A DNA stretch of 64,000 nt from Gammaproteobacteria bacterium (GTDB taxonomy: Bacteria > Pseudomonadota > Gammaproteobacteria > Enterobacterales > Neiellaceae): positions 1-64,000 of the forward strand of contig JAFOOX010000072.1 of the NCBI GenBank assembly GCA_017425245.1, read 5' to 3'. This document shows positions 51,066 to 60,495 of this stretch, in pieces. Position 1 is the stretch's first letter. Each line of letters opens with the position of its first letter. The position numbers and the translations under genes were made by a program. The notes under the pieces are model-generated. The model was not told the origin of the DNA, did not search any database, and saw nothing but the letters and a program-made list of their open reading frames with translations.

Positions 51066-53342
51066 TCAGCGCCCGGCGCGCAACATGCCGCCAAGGCCCA
51101 GAGCTTCGAGATGGGCATTGACCACCGCCCGCACCTGCTGCGGCGATTCAAGGGTCATCACTTCGCGCAGCATCTCCTGTGCCTTGGTCAGCGGCGTTCG
51201 GCGGATCACCCATTTGATGCGGGCAATGTTGTGGCTATTCATCGACAGCTGGCGATAGCCCATGGCCATCAGCAGCAGGGCGCCGCCTGGTTCACCGGCC
51301 AGTTCGCCGCAGATGCTGACCGGCAGGCTGAAACGCTGGGCATCACTGCTGATCTGCTGCAGCGCCGCCAGCACCGCAGGATGGAAGGCGTCGTACAGGC
51401 TGGCCACCCGCGCGTTATTGCGATCCACCGCCAGCAGATACTGGGTCAGGTCGTTACTGCCCACCGACAGAAAGTCGATGCGCCCGGCCAGCTGCGGGAT
51501 CTGGTAAATCAGCGCCGGCACCTCCACCATCACCCCGAGCTTAGGCTTGGTCAGGCTGCGCTCGCTGTGGCGCAGTTCTTCGCGCACCTCATTGATCGCC
51601 TGACGGGAGAGACGCATCGCCTCGTCCACCTCGGCAATGCTGGTGACCATCGGGAACATGATGCGCAGATTGTCGTAACCGATGCTGGCGCGCAGCATCG
51701 CCCGCACCTGAACCAGAAAGATCTCCGGGTGATCGAGGGTCAGGCGCAGACCGCGCCAGCCAAGAAAGGGGTTGTCCTCGCGCACCGGGAAATAGGGCAA
51801 GGCTTTATCGCCGCCCACATCGAGGGTGCGCATGGTCACCGGCTTGCCGGCAAAGCTGGCCATCACCTGCTGGTAGATGTCGGCCTGGGTCTGCTCGCTG
51901 GGAAAGCGATCCTGCATCATGAAGGGGATTTCGGTGCGATACAGCCCCACCCCTTCGGCCCCCTGAGCCTGCCCCACTTCGGTGTCCGCCGACAGGCCGG
52001 CGTTGAGATGGATGGCCACCGCATGGCCATCGGGGGTGACCGCAGGTAGATCCGCCTCAACCAGAAAATAGTTGCGCAGCTCGGTCTCTTCGACCACCAG
52101 CCGCTGATACTCAGCACGGATCGCCTCAGGCGGATCGACGAAGATCTCACCGGCATAGCCATCGATGATCAGCTCAGTGCCAGAGAGCCCGGAGAGCGGA
52201 AACTCCTGGATACCGAGCACCGCCGGAATACCGAGGGCGCGGGCCAGAATGGCGGCATGCGAGTTGTTGGAGCCGCGCAGCGACACCAGCCCGGCCAACC
52301 GCTCGCGCGGGTACTCGGCGAGCATGGCGGCGGTGACCTCGCGGGCCACCAGAATAATGGGGCCACCAGGATCACTGACGGTACTGCCCGGCTCGACCAG
52401 ATGGGCCAGAATGCGCTGCCCCAGATCGCGCACATCGGCGGCCCTTTCCCGCAAGTATGGGTCTTGCATCGCTTCGAACTGGCCGACATAACGGCTAAAT
52501 ACCCGTTTGACCCCGGTCTCGGCGCTCCAGCCAGCAGTGATCTCCTCCACTACCGCGCGGGCGATGGCCGGGTCATTGGCCAACTGGCCATACATGTCGA
52601 GAATGGCCCGGAACTCGGTGGCCAGCTCGCCGCCCATGCGCTCGTGCAGGCCCTCGAGATCGCCACGGGTGGCGGTCAGGGCGACGCCAAAACGCAGCTG
52701 TTCATGGGCCGCATCATCGCTACGGAGCGACTGCACCGCATCCAACTCGATGGAAGGGGCCGACACCAGCGCCCGCCCCACCACCACCCCGGGGGCGCCA
52801 GGCACGCCGCGCAGGCTGCGTACTGCGGTGGTGGCGATGCCGCTGCCGGGTACCAGCATACCGCGCACCTGGGCATGAGCCAGCACATTGGCCAGCTGGG
52901 CAGCCAGGGTGACGAGAAAGGCCTCTTCGTTGGCGCTGAACTGGCGCGATTCGCGCTGCTGCACCACCAACACCCCCATCACCTTGCGCTGATGGATGAT
53001 CGGTGTGCCGAGGAAGGCAGAGAGCAACTCTTCCTTAACGTCGGGGAAATACTTGAAACGGGGGTGGGACTGGGCGTCAGCGACGTTGATCGGCTCTTCA
53101 CGCTGACCAACCAGACCAACCAGACCTTCGGAGAAGTTGAGCGAGACGTGACCGACGGCACTGGCATCCAGACCGTCGGTGGCCATTAGTTCGAAACATT
53201 GCAGATCGTAATTGGCGAGATAAACGGAACAACAGTCGGTGACCATCGCTTTTTTGGTTTCGGCCACCAGCAACTGGAGGGCATCAGGCAGCTCAGCTGC
53301 CTGATTGACCTGTTGCACGATGCGCCTGAGCGTATTGAGCAT
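51066..53342 (-). CDS. ptsP: Phosphoenolpyruvate-protein phosphotransferase PtsP (EI-Ntr)
   Basis: PtsP phosphorylates NPr in the nitrogen PTS. The protein, about 758 residues, has an N-terminal GAF domain (VTDCCSVYLANYDLQCFELM; SAFLGTPIIHQRKVMGVLVVQQ), the phospho-histidine domain (GSNNSHAAILARAL, active His), and the PEP-binding barrel (MMVEVPALI-like; FLSVGSNDLTQY; CGELAG). The start at M5 of the frame (53342, MLNTLRRIVQQV) matches E. coli. ATG 53354 is possible. It lies 22 bp after rppH in the usual order. Confidence 0.95.
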   Translation of the reverse strand: MLNTLRRIVQQVNQAAELPDALQLLVAETKKAMVTDCCSVYLANYDLQCFELMATDGLDASAVGHVSLNFSEGLVGLVGQREEPINVADAQSHPRFKYFPDVKEELLSAFLGTPIIHQRKVMGVLVVQQRESRQFSANEEAFLVTLAAQLANVLAHAQVRGMLVPGSGIATTAVRSLRGVPGAPGVVVGRALVSAPSIELDAVQSLRSDDAAHEQLRFGVALTATRGDLEGLHERMGGELATEFRAILDMYGQLANDPAIARAVVEEITAGWSAETGVKRVFSRYVGQFEAMQDPYLRERAADVRDLGQRILAHLVEPGSTVSDPGGPIILVAREVTAAMLAEYPRERLAGLVSLRGSNNSHAAILARALGIPAVLGIQEFPLSGLSGTELIIDGYAGEIFVDPPEAIRAEYQRLVVEETELRNYFLVEADLPAVTPDGHAVAIHLNAGLSADTEVGQAQGAEGVGLYRTEIPFMMQDRFPSEQTQADIYQQVMASFAGKPVTMRTLDVGGDKALPYFPVREDNPFLGWRGLRLTLDHPEIFLVQVRAMLRASIGYDNLRIMFPMVTSIAEVDEAMRLSRQAINEVREELRHSERSLTKPKLGVMVEVPALIYQIPQLAGRIDFLSVGSNDLTQYLLAVDRNNARVASLYDAFHPAVLAALQQISSDAQRFSLPVSICGELAGEPGGALLLMAMGYRQLSMNSHNIARIKWVIRRTPLTKAQEMLREVMTLESPQQVRAVVNAHLEALGLGGMLRAGR

Positions 53343-53364
53343 CTCGACTGCCATACCTTAATCC

Positions 53365-53877
53365 CTAACCCTTCACGGGTCGTGGTTGGCGCCTGCGCGG
53401 TGGCGGCATTGCCACCTGCGCGAACTCTCGCATTGCCCGCCGGTAGACATCCCGTTTGAACGGCACCACGTGACGCACCGGATACCAGTAACTCACCCAC
53501 CGCCACTCATCGAATTCAGGATGACCACAGCTGGCCAAGTTGATTCTCTTCTCGTCCTGCTCGTCGAGACGCAGCAAGAACCACTTCTGTTTCTGGCCAA
53601 TACAGACGGGACCCTCATCCTGACGCACCAAACGCTTGGGCAGCCGATAACGCAGCCAGTTCTTGCTGACGGCTACAATACGGACATCGCCGCGCTGCAG
53701 ACCGACCTCTTCGAACAACTCGCGGTACATCGCCTGTTCCGGGGTCTCACCCTCCTTGATGCCGCCTTGGGGGAACTGCCACGAGTGTTGCCCGTAACGT
53801 CGCGCCCAAAGCACCTGACCGCGCTGGTTGCAGATGATAATCCCGACATTGGCCCGGTAGCCTTCGGCATCGATCAC
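53365..53877 (-). CDS. rppH: RNA pyrophosphohydrolase (Nudix)
   Basis: RppH removes pyrophosphate from 5' ends of mRNA and starts RNase E decay. The 170-residue protein has the Nudix box [20 protein letters not shown]. It also has the N-terminal [20 protein letters not shown] and WQFPQGG. It is the first gene of rppH-ptsP-lgt-thyA. Upstream lies the DnaA-box cluster shared with mutH. Confidence 0.96.
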   Translation of the reverse strand: MIDAEGYRANVGIIICNQRGQVLWARRYGQHSWQFPQGGIKEGETPEQAMYRELFEEVGLQRGDVRIVAVSKNWLRYRLPKRLVRQDEGPVCIGQKQKWFLLRLDEQDEKRINLASCGHPEFDEWRWVSYWYPVRHVVPFKRDVYRRAMREFAQVAMPPPRRRQPRPVKG

Positions 53878-54000
53878 GATGGATCACCGGGAAAACGCAG
53901 GTTTGACAGGATTGTTTCACAAAGCGTCGGGGCCGGCAAACCGCAGGACCAATGTTGCGAGCGATGCCACGCTGTGCATGAAAAATCCATCCTCACCAAC

Positions 54001-54368
54001 TTATCCACAGAGTTTGGTGCAGTAGGCACGAAATCCACAGCGCATGTGGGCAAAAGTGGCCAACACCTGTAGATAACTTCGCCCCCTTTTCCCAACTGAC
54101 AGTCGACAGACAGCCAAGTTATTGGTGTAACAGCATGATTAATATTGGATATGCTCAGATTTACGGGATGCACTGAGCGCACTGCGGCTGTGGACCAAAA
54201 GGGCTGGTCAGCCCTTGACCAATGGCGCAGATCCACACTTTTCCACAGCCTCGGTGGCGATAAAGTCAGCACCAGCGCTGCACAACTGAGCAGTGTCCAA
54301 GGCCATGGCCGGTGCTCTGACACAGGCGCAGGCTTATCCCCGTGGGCTGTGGATGCTTGTGTGGACAG
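54001..54368. promoter_or_regulatory. DARS2-like DnaA-reactivating sequence (DnaA-box cluster)
   Basis: The 600-bp rppH-mutH intergenic region holds nine DnaA-box-like nonamers in 370 bp. They are a perfect TTATCCACA (54001) and AAATCCACA (54031), TTATCTACA reversed (54068-54076), TGGTCCACA reversed (54189-54197), AGATCCACA (54229), TTTTCCACA (54239), TTATCCCCG (54334), GCATCCACA reversed (54348-54356) and CTGTCCACA reversed (54360-54368). In E. coli DARS2, which turns ADP-DnaA into ATP-DnaA, lies between mutH and rppH (ygdP). Same position plus box cluster make the assignment likely. IHF and Fis sites were not verified. There is no gene in this stretch. Confidence 0.75.
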
Positions 54369-54489
54369 TCGCCGTCAACTGTCACTGAACTCCCCCAACG
54401 ACACCGGCTGTACCAGGCTTTCAATAGACCAGACAACAACTTAAGCTTGGTTGACCGAGTATCCCCCCGCTTTGGGGCAAGGGCGCACA

Positions 54490-55170
54490 ATGTTTGAGCA
54501 ACGCATTGCACCACCAGCAGACAGCAGCCAGCTGCTGGCCCGGGCCACCGCTCTGGCCGGCCTGACCCTGGCCGAACTGGCGACGCAACTGCAGCGGCCG
54601 TTGCCAGCCGATCTGCGACGCAACAAGGGGGTGATTGGCCAGTACCTGGAACTGGCGCTGGGGGCCGATGGCGGTGCCCGCCCAGAGCCTGATTTTGCCC
54701 ACCTCGGCATCGAGCTCAAGACCATCCCCATCGGTGCGGATGGACAGCCGCTGGAGACCACCTACGTCTGTACCGCCCCCTTGAGCGGCATCGCTGGCGA
54801 GCGCTGGCAGACCAGTCTGCTCAAACGCAAACTGAGTCAGGTGCTGTGGCTGCCGATTGAGGGCCAGCGCCAAATCCCGCTGGCTCAGCGGCGCATCGGT
54901 CAGGGCTTCCTGTGGCAAATGAATCCGCATTGGGAGCAGCAGCTGCGGGCCGATTACGAGGAGCTGATGGAGCTGCTGGCCCTCGGCCAGCTCGACCGCC
55001 TCCACGCCCGCCACGGCCAGTGGCTGCAGTTGCGTCCCAAGGCCGCCAACAGCCGGGTACGCACCGCCGCCACCGACGCCGACGGGTTACCGGTGACCAT
55101 CAATCCCAGGGGTTTTTACCTGCGCAAAGCGTTCACTGCCACGCTGCTGGCCAGCCATCTGCAGCGCTAA
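54490..55170 (+). CDS. mutH: DNA mismatch repair endonuclease
   Basis: MutH nicks the unmethylated strand at hemimethylated GATC sites after MutS/MutL activation. The 226-residue protein has E54, D68, E75 and K77 (PDFAHLGIELKTIP), matching the E. coli catalytic set D70-E77-K79. ATG 54490 with AGGG upstream is chosen. The frame opens earlier. It is divergent from rppH across the DnaA-box region. Confidence 0.96.
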   Translation: MFEQRIAPPADSSQLLARATALAGLTLAELATQLQRPLPADLRRNKGVIGQYLELALGADGGARPEPDFAHLGIELKTIPIGADGQPLETTYVCTAPLSGIAGERWQTSLLKRKLSQVLWLPIEGQRQIPLAQRRIGQGFLWQMNPHWEQQLRADYEELMELLALGQLDRLHARHGQWLQLRPKAANSRVRTAATDADGLPVTINPRGFYLRKAFTATLLASHLQR

Positions 55171-55348
55171 CCAGCGGATTACAGATCAGCAAACTGGCAC
55201 AAAAACTGAGCGTTTTACCGGCCTACCATGATTTGTTCATCAAGGCGGTTTACAATTTCCCCGGATACGGTGCGTCTGGTGAGCGTCATGTGCACCAGTC
55301 GCCAGCCAAATGGATTGGGACAACCAGCGACAATAAGGAGTCGATCCC

Positions 55349-55672
55349 ATGCCTGTGAAGAAGCAATTCCTGAAAAGCAAACCTGTGGTCAAGGTCACTT
55401 TCGAGATTGAGCCGGAAGCAGCGCGCAATGCCAGCGAAGCCTACCTGCTGTGCGAGGCGCTGGGCTGGCAAAAAGAACCGCTCAAGAAGCAGAAGAGCGG
55501 CGCCTTCAAGGCAGTGGTCGAGCTACCGACCGATCAGCAAGACGATTATGAATACCGCTTCTGCCTGAAACTGGACAGTGGCGAAGAGCTCTATGACAAC
55601 GACTGGGCCGCTGAGTCCTATCGCGCTAACCCGCTGGGTGGAGATAACTCGGTAATCAGCGTCCGCGCCTGA
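55349..55672 (+). CDS. Isoamylase-N-like (AMPK1_CBM/CBM48-type) single-domain protein
   Basis: A 107-residue beta-sandwich protein (VKVTFEIEPEAARNASEAYL; GAFKAVVELPTDQQDDYEYR; EELYDNDWAAESYRANPLGG) resembling the isoamylase early-set/glycogen-binding domain of GlgB and AMPK. The stand-alone form is found in many proteobacteria. Function unknown; it may bind glycogen. Ribosome binding site AAGGAG lies before ATG 55349. Confidence 0.75.
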   Translation: MPVKKQFLKSKPVVKVTFEIEPEAARNASEAYLLCEALGWQKEPLKKQKSGAFKAVVELPTDQQDDYEYRFCLKLDSGEELYDNDWAAESYRANPLGGDNSVISVRA

Positions 55673-55694
55673 GCCATTGGGGCTGACAAGGAGT

Positions 55695-55725
55695 GGCCGG
55701 CGTAGCTATGCGCGCCGGCCCCCTT
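55695..55725 (+). terminator. Terminator-like hairpin after the CBM48-type gene
   Basis: GGCCGGCG/CGCCGGCC has 8-bp arms and a 10-nt loop, followed by CCCTTGCCTTTTC. It lies between convergent genes. Confidence 0.5.
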
Positions 55726-55740
55726 GCCTTTTCACACCCC

Positions 55741-56406
55741 CTATTCGACGCCGATACGGCGTTCAAGAATGGTGGTTTGACCCTCTTTCAATTCGCTGGC
55801 AAAGGCGGCATCGACCAAGTCGTCGATAGTCAGCTGGAACGCTGGCATCAGTCTCTCCATAAACCAGTTCACCTCGGGCAAGCGTTCGCGAAAATGGGCC
55901 AGTACCCGCTCGAGCTTGTCACGCGAACCGCGAAACTCGGTGTTGTTGGCCCGTAGCTCCGACATCGACTTGGCGTAAGCGGCCAGCAGATCTGCCGCCT
56001 TGACCAACTCGATATGGTCCTTGTCCGCATCTTGGTAAATCAGCGGCAGATAGGCAGCACGCAGCTCGTCGGGCACGGTATGGGTGAGCATGTCACAAGC
56101 AATCGCTTCCATCTCGCGACAGAGCTTGAGCATGCGGTCATGGCTGTATTTGACCAAGCTGTTGACGTCTTCGGTCAGCACCTCGGGGGCGTCGTGGTAG
56201 AGGGCCAGGGTGGCCAGCAGGTTGGCGTCGACGCTGCCGCGCTCGGCAAACAGGGTATTGCGGATCACCCCGAGGGCGTGGGCGAACATCGCCACCTGCA
56301 GGCTGTGCTCGGCCACGTTCTCAGAACGGGTGGGGTTAGACTTGCTCCAGCGCTGGATATTCTCCATGCGCGACAACAGGGCAAAGAAGACGTTGCGGCT
56401 GGGCAT
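55741..56406 (-). CDS. yfbR: 5'-deoxynucleotidase YfbR-like (HD domain)
   Basis: YfbR dephosphorylates dNMPs. The 221-residue HD-domain protein shows TRSENVAEHSLQVAMFAHAL (His), ALYHDAPEVLTEDV (HD pair) and DADKDHIELVKAADLLAAY (D). E. coli has GDLPTPVKY where this protein has EDVNSLVKYSHDRML, so the substrate loop differs. GGAGTCACAG precedes ATG 56406. The earlier frame is not supported. Confidence 0.85.
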   Translation of the reverse strand: MPSRNVFFALLSRMENIQRWSKSNPTRSENVAEHSLQVAMFAHALGVIRNTLFAERGSVDANLLATLALYHDAPEVLTEDVNSLVKYSHDRMLKLCREMEAIACDMLTHTVPDELRAAYLPLIYQDADKDHIELVKAADLLAAYAKSMSELRANNTEFRGSRDKLERVLAHFRERLPEVNWFMERLMPAFQLTIDDLVDAAFASELKEGQTTILERRIGVE

Positions 56407-56476
56407 CTGTGACTCCGTGACAGCGACTGCGGTCAAGGTGACCCAGCCGCTGCCTTGAATCAAGCCACAGCCATAT

Positions 56477-56725
56477 TTAACCGTGACGAATCTTGAGCAG
56501 CAGCACCGAACCGGCCAATACCAGGGTGACCGCGTTGGCGATAATCATCGGGTAGTTGCCAATCAGCAGGCCGTAGCACAACCACAGGGCGATGCCGAGC
56601 ACGAAGATGCTGTACATGCCGAGGCTGATACCACTGGTGTCTTTGCTGCGCCAGGTGTGCAGCGCCTGAGGGACAAAGGCGAAGGTGGTGCAGAAGGCGG
56701 CGAGATAGCCGATCCAGTCAGCCAT
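56477..56725 (-). CDS. SemiSWEET-type small transporter
   Basis: An 82-residue protein with three predicted membrane segments and the PQ-loop FAFVPQALHTWRSKDTSG. SemiSWEETs dimerise to carry small sugars such as sucrose down a gradient. It lies between asd and the yfbR-like gene on the same strand. Substrate unknown. Confidence 0.85.
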   Translation of the reverse strand: MADWIGYLAAFCTTFAFVPQALHTWRSKDTSGISLGMYSIFVLGIALWLCYGLLIGNYPMIIANAVTLVLAGSVLLLKIRHG

Positions 56726-56756
56726 GCCGACGCTCCATCAACAGAAGTAGAGACAG

Positions 56757-56780
56757 CAACGGGCGCCGAGGCGCCCGTTG
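56757..56780 (-). terminator. Terminator-like hairpin of asd
   Basis: CAACGGGCGC and GCGCCCGTTG form a strong 10-bp stem. The following bases on the minus strand (CTGTCTCTACTTC) are pyrimidine-rich but lack a long T-run. Confidence 0.5.
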
Positions 56781-56792
56781 CCCTTGTCGTCG

Positions 56793-57908
56793 TTACAGCG
56801 AACCGTCGATGATGCGCAGCATACGGCGCAGCGGCTCTGCCGCCCCCCACAACAGCTGGTCACCGCAGGTGAAGGCGCCAACATAGGTCGGGCCCATGGT
56901 CAGCTTGTGGATGCGGCCAACAGGCACGGTCAGGGTGCCGGTGATCGCCGCCGGGGTCAGCTCCTTGACCGTCACCTCACGCACGTTCGGCACCACCTTG
57001 ACCCACGGATTGTGGGCGGCCAGCAATGCTTCAATTTCGGCCACCGGCAGATCTTTCTTGAGCTTGATGGTCAGTGCCTGGCTATGGCAGCGCATGGCGC
57101 CGATGCGCACACAGATGCCATCAATAAACACCGGCTCTTCGCTGCGGCCGAGGATCTTGTTGGCTTCCACCTGGGCCTTCCACTCCTCTTTGCTCTGGCC
57201 GGAGTCGAGGGCTTTGTCGATCCAGGGGATCAGCGAACCAGCCAGCGGCGCGCCGAACTCTCTGGTCGGGAAGCTGCCATCACGCTGGGTGGCCGCCACC
57301 TGACGATCGATCTCAAGGATGGCGGATGCCGGGTTGTCGAGCAGCCCTTTGACCGAATCGTTGATCACGCCCATCTGGCTGATCAGCTCACGCATGTTCT
57401 TGGCACCCGCGCCAGACGCTGCCTGATAGGTGTGCGGGCTGACCCATTCCACCAAATCCGCTTCGAACAGGCCGCCGAGGGCAATCAGCATCAGCGACAC
57501 GGTGCAGTTGCCACCAACAAAGGTCTTGCTGCCGGCCGCCAGCGCTTGATCGATCACTTTACGGTTGACCGGATCGAGGATGATCACCGCTTCGTCGGTC
57601 ATGCGCAGGGTGGAGGCTGCATCGATCCAGTAGCCGTTCCAGCCCTTGGCGCGCAACGGGCCAAAGACCTCCGTGGTGTAATCGCCACCCTGACAGGTGA
57701 TGATCACATCAAGCGCGGCCAGCGCCTCAAGATCGCTGGCATCCTTAAGTGGCGCCACCGGTTTGCCGATATCCGGACCGGCCAGACCGACCTGTGAGGT
57801 GCTGAAAAACACCGGTTCGATGTTGGCGAAGTCGTTCTCTTCGCTCATGCGCTGCATCAGCACCGAGCCAACCATACCGCGCCAACCGACAAAGCCCACC
57901 TTGAGCAT
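56793..57908 (-). CDS. asd: Aspartate-semialdehyde dehydrogenase
   Basis: Asd reduces aspartyl phosphate for lysine, methionine, threonine and diaminopimelate synthesis. The 371-residue protein has [17 protein letters not shown] (NADP-binding), catalytic C135 (GGNCTVSLM, matching E. coli C135), and [11 protein letters not shown]. The start MLKVGF at 57908, with GAGG upstream, matches the family. The frame opens 7 codons earlier. It is a single gene divergent from nothing nearby and preceded by the GGDEF gene on the same strand. Confidence 0.96.
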   Translation of the reverse strand: MLKVGFVGWRGMVGSVLMQRMSEENDFANIEPVFFSTSQVGLAGPDIGKPVAPLKDASDLEALAALDVIITCQGGDYTTEVFGPLRAKGWNGYWIDAASTLRMTDEAVIILDPVNRKVIDQALAAGSKTFVGGNCTVSLMLIALGGLFEADLVEWVSPHTYQAASGAGAKNMRELISQMGVINDSVKGLLDNPASAILEIDRQVAATQRDGSFPTREFGAPLAGSLIPWIDKALDSGQSKEEWKAQVEANKILGRSEEPVFIDGICVRIGAMRCHSQALTIKLKKDLPVAEIEALLAAHNPWVKVVPNVREVTVKELTPAAITGTLTVPVGRIHKLTMGPTYVGAFTCGDQLLWGAAEPLRRMLRIIDGSL

Positions 57909-58026
57909 GGCAAGAACCTCTGTTGTCAATCGTCTAGAAAATTTGTGAGGGGCGACAGCGTAGCAGAATAGTTACAGCCATCACCAGCCGCTTGGCGGCC
58001 GATGATGGTGCAACAGTGCTTGGCGA

Positions 58027-60270
58027 TCAGGCGCGCAGCAGGCGCTCGGTGGCCGCGGCGTCCTGGGGCTCTTTGTAGAGGAAGCCCTGAACCCGTTTGC
58101 AGCCGTGGCTACGCAACCAGTGCAGTTGGTTCTCCTGCTCGACGCCTGCGGCGATCACCTCAATGCCAAGGCTGGCAGCAGCGGCCAAAATCGCTTTGAC
58201 CACCGCCGTGGTGTCGGGGTCATCAGGCAGGTCCTGCACCAGCATGCGGTCCAGTTTGAGCATGCCGATGCCCAATTGATGGAGCCAACTGAGTGGCAGG
58301 GCGCCACCGCTGAACTCCTCGATGGCCAGCCGTACCCCAAGGTCGCGTACAGCCCGCAACGCCGACGCCAGCTCGTCTGGGTTACCCATCAGCGCCCCTT
58401 CGCGCACGCTCAGGGTGACCATGGCCGGCGGCATGGCGGCAAAACCCAGCAGTTTCTGCAGTTCGCGGACAAAGCTGCCTTCCACCAGCTGGCGCGGCGA
58501 GGCATCCAGCATCAGATGAACCTCGACGCCGCGCTGGCGCCAGTCGGCCACCTGATCAAAGGCAGCTTTGAGCGCCCAGCGACCGATCGGCACGATCAGG
58601 CCGCTCTCTTCGGCCAGCGACAGAAACTGACCCGGCGACACCAGCCCCAGATCGGGGTGGTACCAGCGCAGCATGGTCTCCACGGCTGCGATCTTGTTGT
58701 TCTCCAGATCCAGCACTGGCTGATAGAACACCTGCAACTCATGTTTGGCCAACGCGCTCTTGAGCGATGACTCCAGCGCCAACCGCTGCAATGAGTGAAC
58801 GTTCATCTGTTCGGAGTTGAACTGGAAGCGGTTCTTGCCCTGCTCTTTGGCCCGGTACATGGCAGCATCGGCCGCTTTCAGCAGTTGGGCCGGCTCTTTG
58901 CCATCAGCCGGAAAGATGGCCACACCAATACTGGAGGTGACAATCACCTCCTGGCCTTTAATGACAAAAGGCTGCTGGGCGACGGCGACCAGTTTCTGGG
59001 CAACCCCGGTGACAAACTGGGGATCGACCAACTCTTCCACCAGTACCACAAATTCATCACCACCGAGGCGGGCCAGGGTATCCGCCTCACGCAGGCAACC
59101 ACGGAAACGCTCGGCAATGGTCTTGAGCACATAATCACCGGCCTCATGGCCGAGCTGGTCGTTGATCGGCTTGAAGCGGTCAAGATCAATAAACAGCAAC
59201 GCCAGTTTTTTCTTGTGGCGCTGGGAGCGCACCACCGCCCGCTCCAGCGCGCTATTGAACAGAGCGCGATTGGCCAGCCCGGTCAACGGATCCATGCTCG
59301 CTTTGGCCAGCAGCAGTTGCTGCTGGGCGTTTTGCTCAGCTTGGATACGACGCAGCGAGGCCTCACTCTCATCGCGGGCTAACTGCTCACGTACCAAGCG
59401 GCGGCGCAGCAACGCAGCCCATATCACATAGGCAAAAGCCAGCACCGACAGTACCGCCAGCGCCCAGGTCAAACGCTGGATATGTTGTTGGCTAGCCGAA
59501 CCATCCCCGCCATTGGCATCGCGAGCGGCCTTAACCATGTTGGACAGTTCACTTTCCAACAGGGCGATGCGCTCGCGCAGCAGCGCTGCTTCTTTCGCCA
59601 ACGCTTCACGCTCACCGCTCTGGCCGGCCTGCAACTCAACAATCCGCGACTCTTTGGCAGCCAAATCGGCACTCAGCCGCTCACTGTCCTTGAGTGCCAG
59701 CGCGAGATCCACCTTGAGCTGGTTGAGCTCCTGAATCACCGCCGATTTCTGGTCGCGGCTGCGTGACTCCTGGGCTGTCAGTTCCTTGAGTAGGCGGGCC
59801 GCCTCAGCAATCTCCTGCTGAGTCTTGCTGTCGACGACGGATGCGGCCGCTGGCGCCGGCTTGGGTTCAACACTCATAAAGGGCGGCGGCGGACTGGTAT
59901 AGACGCGGTCATCGTCTTGCAGCTGCCAGATCTCACGCCCATGGCGTGAGATAAACAGCCACATATCGCGGCTGGTGTTCTTAACCTCACCACGGTGAAG
60001 TAAAAAACCGATCTTGTCGGCGCTTGGGCTGACCGGCAGATCGAAGTACACGCCGTAACTTGTACGACCTGCGGGCATAAGCGGCTTACGCCAAGAAACC
60101 TGCTCGACTAACCTCAGACCATCACCCCAGACATGCAGCCCCCAACCGTCGTAATCGCCAGCTGAGCGGTGGTAGTGAATACGCACCACATCAGGCGGCG
60201 GAGCGGCAAACAGCAATGCGCCCCATAGCCACAGCAACAAAAGCCACCAACGATATGCCGGATGGGTCAA
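58027..60270 (-). CDS. GGDEF-EAL protein with CBM41/PUD-like periplasmic domain
   Basis: The 747-residue protein has a signal/anchor (WWLLLLWLWGALLFAA). A PUD/CBM41-like starch-binding domain at about 28-125 follows (VRIHYHRSAGDYDGWGLHVW, later YGVYFDLPV and KIGFLLHRGE). A coiled coil (150-250) and a membrane segment (268-288) come next. An intact diguanylate cyclase has RLGGDEF (403-407) and the RxxD inhibitory site R394-D397. Its EAL domain is degenerate: ETM for EAL at 531-533, EEFSGGAL for DDFGTG. It likely makes c-di-GMP in response to an extracytoplasmic glucan. TTG 60270 follows AAGGAGG by 8 nt. The upstream GTG is weaker. Confidence 0.85.
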   Translation of the reverse strand: MTHPAYRWWLLLLWLWGALLFAAPPPDVVRIHYHRSAGDYDGWGLHVWGDGLRLVEQVSWRKPLMPAGRTSYGVYFDLPVSPSADKIGFLLHRGEVKNTSRDMWLFISRHGREIWQLQDDDRVYTSPPPPFMSVEPKPAPAAASVVDSKTQQEIAEAARLLKELTAQESRSRDQKSAVIQELNQLKVDLALALKDSERLSADLAAKESRIVELQAGQSGEREALAKEAALLRERIALLESELSNMVKAARDANGGDGSASQQHIQRLTWALAVLSVLAFAYVIWAALLRRRLVREQLARDESEASLRRIQAEQNAQQQLLLAKASMDPLTGLANRALFNSALERAVVRSQRHKKKLALLFIDLDRFKPINDQLGHEAGDYVLKTIAERFRGCLREADTLARLGGDEFVVLVEELVDPQFVTGVAQKLVAVAQQPFVIKGQEVIVTSSIGVAIFPADGKEPAQLLKAADAAMYRAKEQGKNRFQFNSEQMNVHSLQRLALESSLKSALAKHELQVFYQPVLDLENNKIAAVETMLRWYHPDLGLVSPGQFLSLAEESGLIVPIGRWALKAAFDQVADWRQRGVEVHLMLDASPRQLVEGSFVRELQKLLGFAAMPPAMVTLSVREGALMGNPDELASALRAVRDLGVRLAIEEFSGGALPLSWLHQLGIGMLKLDRMLVQDLPDDPDTTAVVKAILAAAASLGIEVIAAGVEQENQLHWLRSHGCKRVQGFLYKEPQDAAATERLLRA

Positions 60271-60495
60271 AGCAAGATCCTCCTTGGTGTGCTCCCAAGG
60301 TTTGCACACCGGCCAAGAGTATCAATAAACGTTCGACCGCGACTGCGCCCGAAATCGCCAACTGTCGCCGTGATCACCAAATTGAACGCCAGCATAGAAG
60401 ACCAACGGCCGAATTACATCCAGTGCTGCCACCAATCAGGCGGATCTTGTATGCTGCGCGCTGCTCACGGTCGGACTCAAAGAGTGAGGAAACTG

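Noticed and set aside
53874..54323. 149-codon minus-strand frame in the rppH-mutH region
   Set aside because: It runs through the DnaA-box cluster, has low-quality composition, and the region is intergenic in related bacteria.
54001..54368. The DnaA boxes as a chromosomal origin (oriC)
   Set aside because: There is no dnaA, mnmG/mioC or rpmH nearby and no AT-rich unwinding tract with 13-mers. The rppH-mutH position fits DARS2 instead.
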